Source: Alitta virens (Eukaryota; Annelida; Polychaeta; Phyllodocida; Nereididae). From it: DNA of 64,000 bases. How positions within the stretch are numbered: the stretch's first letter is position 1; every line of letters starts with the position of its first letter. Both the position numbers and the translations under genes were made by a program. The stretch spans positions 435,001-499,000 of the forward strand of contig OW028577.1 of the NCBI GenBank assembly GCA_932294295.1. Direction: 5' to 3'. Under the pieces are notes generated by a model, which worked only from the letters and a program-made list of their open reading frames with translations, had not been told where the DNA came from and did not search any database. Positions 58,101 through 64,000 of this stretch are shown in pieces.

Positions 58101-61100
58101 ATATGAAAGTAAAGCTTGTCAGAGGCTATAGGGCTGGCCAGTTCTTGTATGACTTTGTACCCATTAGTACTAACACAATACATGACGTCACCACAGCTTA
58201 ATTATTGATGACGTCATCTGGTACTGTGCACTTGTGACGTTATGTATCGTTTTAGCACTTCTTGGTATAAAGGTCATAAAAGGTCACAAAAGATCTGGCC
58301 AGCCCTATAAGTGTGTGGTCTGGTGTGCTATGTCATGTTAAATTAAACAGAAATCTAAGTTCTCTTTTCCTGATTGTTCTAGGTATCTCCCAGACGGCTG
58401 TGTCCGAAATCACGAAAGTCGAGATGGACCTCTTTAAGATAGAACTCTCAGAACATTCCCCAGATTTTTACAAACCAAAGTTGACGTACTATGGAAAGGC
58501 AAGAGCTGTCAAACCTGATGGGTCACCCGCAGAAGGAGAAGTGATTCAACTCTCGGTGTCGAGCAGCAACACGGGACTAAAATATGAGAAGAATTTCACC
58601 ACAGATAAGAACGGGTTCATCGATTTCTCACTTCCTCCATTTGATAAGAAGGCCAAGAAGTTGTCAGTTAGTGTGAGTGTCTTGACTCTATGAGTGTCTT
58701 GAAATGATATGGTCAATCTTCGAAATTAAATTGGGTGAACGATAAATGATATTTTTCCCATGTTTACAATCCTCGTGACCTCTTACGAGTAGTGTTATTT
58801 TCTGATAGCGCCGATAATATGGCTTCTTAATAATAAGGTGAATGTGAACATTTCTGAACATTTTAAGTCCAGAGGAAAGCTTATTTATTAATATTTGAGT
58901 CAAGAATTATCAAACCTAAATCTACAGTTTCGGTTGTTCCCAAAACTTCATGTTTATTGTGTTTTGCTACATTGTAGCAGTGTATAACAAGGGTTGGGGG
59001 ACTTTCAGGTCAACAGGGGGAGCTATATACCAGTCCTAAAGCCTTTGCTTGATGACTTTATCATACAATAAGTTCATTGAGTGCATTGATGACATCACAA
59101 TGGTAGTGAGGACCAGCATGGAGCTCCCCCTGGTGACTGAAAAGTCTCCCATTGTGATATCATTTGTTAAAGTTAAGTACTGTGATGCATTTATATGCTT
59201 CACCAGTAGCTTTTAAATGATGATTCATTTTTTTCACCATCCCAAGTCAAGCCGTGAAAAGATATTTGTAAGCAGTTCTTAAACTCCTTATTGCTCTGTT
59301 ATTTGTAGGCCTCAGCACCGTTGTACGATTTCCCATACTCCACAGACATGTATCGGCCAAACAAGCCAAGCGCATACCTAACGCTGAAACAGTGGTTCTC
59401 CCGATCCAACAGCTTCATACAGATCAAGCCATTAGATGCTCCTGGCAGTTGCGGAGGTTGGGTTTCTGTGAATGTGCAGTACACGACACCACCGAGGACA
59501 AGACATGAGTTTTATTACATTGTGAGTATTTCCGCTTTCTAGCTGTTTGTGTTTCGTTTAAAGCAAAATTAATAGTGAAGAAGCGACTTCTAAACTTCTT
59601 CTTTTTTTTTTTACCTGCAGGTGATTTCAAGAGGAGGGATCGTCGCCACTGGTTCTCAAAACAGCAGGGGAAATGGCAGGCCCCTTAGGTCATTCCGTAA
59701 GTTTGAACAAATGTTTGCACAAACACAATCGTCCAAGTGAAACCAGGTTGCAAAAACCTTTGATAGTAATAAAGGAAAATGTTTATAATTGCTGGAATGT
59801 AAAGGTAATGAAGGGTGATTATTTATTTAAGGAAAAAGATATGGAAATGGCCGTGAACTATTCTCTGCTGAATTGTATATAAACTTTTCAGCCTGACTAT
59901 CTGCTGTATTTACGGCTGTTCTTTTTTATTGCAGGAAACAGAAGAAACCCCGATGACTGGACTGAGACGAGTGAACCAAGGAAAGTGACAGAACCAGAAC
60001 TGCAATCTAACGATACCTACGTTCAGTCAACAAAAATTGCGCAGTTCTCGCTGCGTCTTGATATCACGCCAAAAATGTCGCCCTTGGCTAAAGTGGTCAT
60101 TTATTACATTAGGGAGGATGGAGAAACTGTGGCCGACCATCGTGAGATAATCGTTGACCAGTGTGTGGAAAATGAGGTATGATATGGAGTCTTTATTTAC
60201 TATAGCATAATTTGCATGATAATGTACCAAGATTTTATGTATCTCTTTTTTTCTATAATAGCTAGCCTAAATAAGGGCTGTTCCATTTAAAGTGTAGTGG
60301 GGGTGGACTTGAAGATTTTCAGACAACTCCAGCCCCACTTTTTGTTTTTTGACAGACCCCTCAGTTACCCACCCACCTGTGAGCATATGTATTCAGATTT
60401 TACTGATGTTCCAGAAAACAGATGTAATTGGTGATAGCTTTAATGGATATGATTGGTGGAAATTTGCAGATTAATGTACTTTATCATCATTTCCCATAGT
60501 TCAATTTGAAATGTATAATTTACATGTACGTGTTCATAATTATGAATTTTCAGGTTGATCTGCATTTGTCCAAAAACCAAGGGACTGTAAGACCAGGTGC
60601 TACGACCGGCATCAAACTAACGGCAAAACCGGGTAGCGTCTGCTCCCTCGGAGTGGTGGACAAGAGCGTCCACATTCTTGGTGGAGATAATCTGCTGACC
60701 ATGGCCAAGGTGATAGTCTGTTTACGTATGCAAACTACCCATATATTAAACAGAGTTTCCTCTTCACTAACTCTTGTATTTTCTTTATTATTTCTTTAAA
60801 TGATTCTTATGAGTGCTTTTGTGTTTGTGTTTATTTATAGGCTGTTTTTTTTTAAAAATAAGGTGACCTGTAATCCGATGGCCTCAGGTCTTCATACTTT
60901 TTAAATGATGTTATGGAATATGACTATAAAAGATAAAAGAATCAATCAATTATAAACTCGAAATTTTAAGCAAATCACACTGTTTAGGCATTTACTAAAT
61001 ATCTTTGTTTATATGAAGAAGAAAAAAACTATCGCGAGAACAGTGTTCGAAATAAGGTGTTCTGGAGTGGTATTCCATCGGACAACTGGGCCAAAATTTC

Positions 61101-63884
61101 TGGTTGTGCGCTCAGATTTTCAGTTGTCCGAAAAAAGAAAAAAACAACAACTGACAGTTGTCCGACAGAAAACCCTGTGGTTAAACATGGTTGTCCGGCT
61201 GACAATTTGGTTGCCTGGGACAACCGGAAACCCCTTATTTTGAACACTGCAAGAAGGTCAGAGTTCTGTTTTTCATTGCAATATGATTTGTATGTCGGGC
61301 AAATCACTGAATCCCCATCTATGTTTTGTGTCATAAATTGGCCATCATTTAGGGAGATAAACTTATTGTACAAAAATGTCTCTGCCATGTTGAGTGTGAG
61401 TCTGATTCTAAGTGATGTGGGTGTTCACTGTCTCTTATTGGTCTTTTTTAGGTATTTGAGCTTCTGAAAAGGTATGATCTGCAAAACACTCAAGAAAATT
61501 ACGGAAGCGATTCTTACTGTGCTAGAAAACTGTCCGGAGAACAACCAGGTGGGTTATTGCAACTTTGACTTCGTGGACGCAGATTTTGGAAATGATTATT
61601 CACATTAATTAAAGAATTATAAATGAAGGGCTAGGATGTTGAAGCCATGTTATTATCCAATCTTTCCTTGTACGTACCTTATCTTCTGTGTATTCAGTGT
61701 AATATTTACTATTCATATTGTGCAAGGGTCATTTATTAAAAAGTATGAAAATTAAATAGCGTTAATTTGATAAACAAAAAAAGGAATGCATTTAAAAGTG
61801 AGCAAAATCATTAATGTTGATTAGATTTGAAAGAAAAGTATTTAAAAGCTAGTAAGATTGTTAGTTTTGCTCTGATTAATATCTAACTGAGAAAATTATA
61901 ATATTATTATGTTGTGTCTTTCAGACCAACCAGATATTTTCCCACAACCTATGCCGTTACCCGTTCAGGCAGTTGCCGTACCACCCGCTCCACCTGCTCC
62001 GGCTCCACCTGCTCCACCTGCTCCACCCCAACCTGGTGCACCCGCACCGGAACCTGTGGCGCCCCTTATTGCACCTCAGCCTGCACCCGAACCTGTGCCC
62101 GAACCCCTGCCTCCACCACAACCCTTGCCCCCAATCAGAAATCGACGCTCGTTCTGGGGAAGGCCATTCTCCAATTATTATGACACTATCGAGGCTTTCA
62201 ATGTAAGTGTATTGCATAGAATACTTCTAAACAATATCATAGTTTTTATATTTTACTGATACATCATCTTAAATTATTGGCATTTGACAGTTATCACACT
62301 TTAAACTAATTAGGAAACAGTGTTACAGTTATTGAAGGAATTTTAATAAATATTAAAATGAAATAGCTAATCTAAAATTCTACTGACATGCAAAAGCAAG
62401 TAATTCTTACACTTAAATTGTTTTTCTTTGTGAAAAACCGTAAGGATAGCCTGGGATATCAGTATGTAAATTGTCAAGACTTGGCCATTAGCATATGATT
62501 AGTGACAATCGTAATTGGTCCCAGAAGTTTGAAGTGACTGAGGAGAAGCTTTTTGATTGATTGATGACATCAGAAGGGTGTTTTTAATTTTCAAGGAATT
62601 TTTGAAAGATTAAAAATAATTATTTAATCACTAATGGATAACAGAAATACATTTTTTTCAATTAATAAGTGCAGTTGTTTCTGCATGGTGGGATTTAAAA
62701 GTAGGATTTAATTTTTAAGTGACGTGAAAAATTTAATAGAACTTTATTTATGCTGGGGCTGTTGCACTGTCCCATTTATGCAATAAGCGTGTGACATAAT
62801 TTAGACCTCTGTGAACTGACTAGGCTCGGATTAGCAATATTTCAATTGATTAGTAATTAGAGAACCTCTTGGAAAAGGCATAAGATACAGGCCATTTATG
62901 GAATACAATACAATGCCACGGATGCCTGATAATTTTTACAATTTATGAATTATTTGTAATTAGTTGCTAGGCGTTGTCGTGATCAGTGACCTAGATGTTG
63001 AAACAAGGCCTTGTGAAGGTATTTAGTTATTTCCTGATTACAGGAAGATGGTGTTTGCGCTTTTGGTAAATGTGGATTAGCTGGTCCTTTATTTGTATTG
63101 TGAGGTCCAAAAATGCCCAATTACTTCCATACTACCATCGTAACTTTTATCAAAGATCATGATCATATAAAAAATTTTTAACAAGATATTGGGTATTTTT
63201 TAACACCATTGTTTTATTTTGAAATGTATAAAAAAAAATAATTCAATTTTCAAGGAAGGCAAGCTTATAATGTTGGGTTCTTGTTGTGGACAATTTTTGT
63301 TGGGCGACTCAGGAGTTTTTATGATTTTTACCAATTAATTCAAAGTGTTTCTATGGACTCAGTTCTCATTTCATTATGAGCAATTATTCTTCAACTTGCA
63401 TGAATTATTTTTATGTTATAGAAACAAAATCCTCTGTAATCACTACTCCACTCAGCTGTAAATTGATACTTTGCTATAAGCAGTGATGGCGATTGCGTAG
63501 TGCTCTGCATACACCCCAAAGACTTGAGAAAGAATGATTCTTGAACAAGCAATCCAAGGATACAAAATTAATTTGACCATAAAGAATTTACTGAAGTCAG
63601 TAGATAAGATCTAAACTGATTCTTTTATTTGACGACTGATGCAACAAGTGAATTTAGAGGTCATATTTCTGGATTTGAAATTTTCCTATTCGCTGTATCA
63701 CCCATTTTATTCATTGTTTTTTATGATACTTCCATAATTTTGCAGCAAGCAGGTCTTGTCATTCTATCAGATCCGGTCATAGAACCACGACCATGTGAAG
63801 GGAAATATCGGTGGCCGGAATACGATGACGTCGTGTTTGCGGCAGACTTTGCGAGGTTAAGGAGCAATAATAGTCCTATGTTAG
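49059..63884 (+). CDS. Alpha-2-macroglobulin-family protein, 5' 17 exons (partial)
   Basis: Exons: 49059-49141, 52233-52396, 52766-52984, 53562-53614, 55697-55769, 55928-56041, 56466-56550, 57119-57221, 57788-57905, 58383-58672, 59309-59521, 59621-59696, 59935-60176, 60554-60709, 61452-61548, 61925-62202, 63746-63884. All are GT-AG and in phase, giving about 834 residues. A signal peptide (1-26) is followed by MG1-MG6: FVQTDKPIYKPGQ (142-154), VRFRVLTVGQ, NPAGVRIAQW, EEYVLPKFEV, YTYGKPVKG, VISRGGIVATG and VCSLGVVDKSVHIL. These track vertebrate A2M domain order. The family are secreted protease traps or thioester opsonins. The bait region is only just entered; the thioester, CUB and receptor domains lie beyond the window. 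No anaphylatoxin domain is seen yet, which argues for the A2M/CD109 branch over C3. Several N-glycosylation sequons (NAT, NTT, NFT, NDT) fit a secreted protein. Confidence 0.93.
49142..52232 (+). other. Macroglobulin intron 1
   Basis: A 3.1-kb AT-rich intron. Apart from the SINE at 51286-51585 I see no gene. T-rich runs occur at 49510-49523 and 49936-49945. Confidence 0.6.
51286..51585 (+). mobile_element. tRNA-derived SINE with TATC tail, intron 1
   Basis: The head has GGTCAAGTGGTAAGATGCTC (A box) and GACCTGGGTTCAATCC (B box). The body includes CAACCTTCATGAGCATTATC, AGCTGGATGTCATTCGGATG and ATCAACCTTCGATAGCAGCA, and the end is GAACTTGCCTTAGAGGGCTGCAC, then TATC repeats. It is related to 5440-5625. 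A clean target duplication was not found. It lies in intron 1 of the macroglobulin gene. Confidence 0.85.
52766..52984 (+). CDS. Macroglobulin exon 3: end of MG1 into MG2
   Basis: Residues about 83-155. It starts GEGGCFDVTVPS and ends with TDKPIYKPGQT, the most conserved N-terminal signature of the A2M/C3 superfamily. The donor is ACAG|GTTTGC. The Cys here probably pairs with that in exon 2 (QVCITL), as in human A2M. Confidence 0.92.
55023..55043 (+). repeat. Poly-C run followed by A and T runs
   Basis: About 20 C then AAAAAAATTTTTTTT in the macroglobulin intron before exon 5. Like the other homopolymer runs here it is prone to length error. Confidence 0.85.
58127..58309. mobile_element. MITE with TATAGGGCTGGCCAG ends (183 bp)
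   Basis: Perfect 15-bp terminal repeats TATAGGGCTGGCCAG at 58127 and their complement ending at 58309. The first two bases may be a TA target duplication, as in mariner-type elements. The interior has ATTGATGACGTCATC and CATGACGTCACC words. It sits in the intron before exon 10 of the macroglobulin gene. No ORF. Confidence 0.82.
58995..59151. mobile_element. MITE family M1, copy 2 (157 bp)
   Basis: Ends TGGGGGACTTTCAGGTCAAC and GACTGAAAAGTCTCCCA, inner GGGGGAGCT / AGCTCCCCC, and the interior ATCATACAATAAGTTCATTGAGTGCATTGATGACATCACA matches copy 1 at 19454-19630. It lies in the intron before exon 11. Confidence 0.8.
61041..61249. mobile_element. hAT-like MITE with GTTGTCCG words (209 bp)
   Basis: Terminal repeats CAGTGTTCGAAATAAGG (61041) and CCTTATTTTGAACACTG (61249). 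The CAGTGTT start is typical of hAT elements. Inside are CAGTTGTCCG, GTTGTCCGAC, GTTGTCCGGC and complements (CGGACAACTG, GGACAACCGG). No clear 8-bp target duplication. It sits in the intron before exon 15. Confidence 0.75.
61925..62202 (+). CDS. Macroglobulin exon 16: Pro/Ala-rich insert in MG6
   Basis: Residues about 696-788. It starts DQPDIFPQPMPLPVQ, then about 50 residues are nearly all Pro, Ala, Glu and Gln (PPAPPAPAPPAPPAP core), followed by PIRNRRSFWGRPF and YYDTIEAFN. The last part aligns with the FLED.GL helix that precedes the bait region in human A2M, so the insert lies inside MG6 before the bait. RNRRSF is a possible dibasic or furin-like cleavage site. The ORFs in other frames over this exon are shadows. 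Confidence 0.82.
62203..63745 (+). other. Macroglobulin intron 16
   Basis: A 1.5-kb AT-rich intron with no recognised gene. The open frame at 63629-63898 includes exon 17 only from 63746 on. Confidence 0.6.
63746..63884 (+). CDS. Macroglobulin exon 17: MG6 end and bait start
   Basis: Residues 789-834: QAGLVILSDPVIEPRPC aligns with the segment up to the Cys that opens the bait region in human A2M, then a short stretch with KYRWPEYDDVV and FARLRSNNSPML. The donor is TTAG|GTGAAG, phase 1. The specificity of the trap depends on residues that continue past the window edge. Confidence 0.85.
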
Positions 63885-64000
63885 GTGAAGATTGTTAACT
63901 GCGGAATCTTGTACTTCATAGAATATAACATAAAAATAACATAGATCATAAGGTTGTTTATACTAACAGTAGTATATAAATAACCAGAATTTAGGCGCAT

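Noticed and set aside
58688..58903. - strand ORF in macroglobulin intron
   Set aside because: Short, AT-rich and without recognisable motifs; chance frame.

Overview
The window is eukaryotic nuclear DNA from an animal: AT-rich, with spliced genes, GT-AG introns, many transposons and microsatellites. It holds no bacterial operon, rRNA gene or CRISPR array. Two vertebrate-recognisable gene families and APE-type LINEs with tRNA-derived SINEs suggest a marine invertebrate. A deuterostome such as a hemichordate, echinoderm or cephalochordate is plausible, but the sequence does not settle this. Two host genes lie on the + strand and every exon junction I propose keeps reading phase. (1) A GOLM1/CASC4-family Golgi membrane protein, seven coding exons from 12067 to 23183, about 788 aa: short cytosolic tail, signal anchor, lumenal coiled coil and a very long Gln/Asn/Pro-rich then Asn/Asp-rich tail. 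(2) The 5' half of an alpha-2-macroglobulin-family thioester protein, 17 exons from 49059 to 63884, about 834 aa. It covers the signal peptide and MG1 to MG6, carries a Pro/Ala-rich exon in MG6, and runs off the window at the start of the bait region.

Layout: 1-9220 is a giant imperfect palindrome. Its outer arms are a dimeric satellite (about 650 bp, two diverged halves) and its core is centred near 5.1-5.3 kb. 9340-10215 holds a decayed Helitron/Pif1-type helicase end. 10282-11865 is an inverted-repeat element abutting the GOLM1-like gene. 12067-23183 is that gene, with a MITE (miniature inverted-repeat element), a 17-bp minisatellite and tandem duplications in its introns. 25650-38235 is a nested transposon complex. 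In it, a dispersed fold-back repeat (copies near 25.65-32.1 kb and 34.35-38.2 kb) is interrupted in one copy by a dead Ty3/gypsy-like element with 116-bp LTRs, itself hit by a SINE in its RT. The other copy is interrupted by a 2.2-kb element with 45-bp terminal repeats. 39800-45100 (- strand) holds a decayed APE-RT LINE with a tRNA-Gly-like SINE inside it, and an L1-like ORF1 followed by a NADAR-like domain. 45100-48990 is intergenic with an RNase H fragment and a long near-perfect hairpin. The rest is the macroglobulin gene, whose introns carry three MITEs and a tRNA-like SINE.

The two most unusual things are these. First, several unrelated non-autonomous elements are each saturated, in both orientations, with their own short word; three of them share the terminal core CACATAGCCG. 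Second, a NADAR (ADP-ribose-linked) domain is joined to a LINE ORF1 remnant. The host genes do not obviously act together beyond both being secretory-pathway products.
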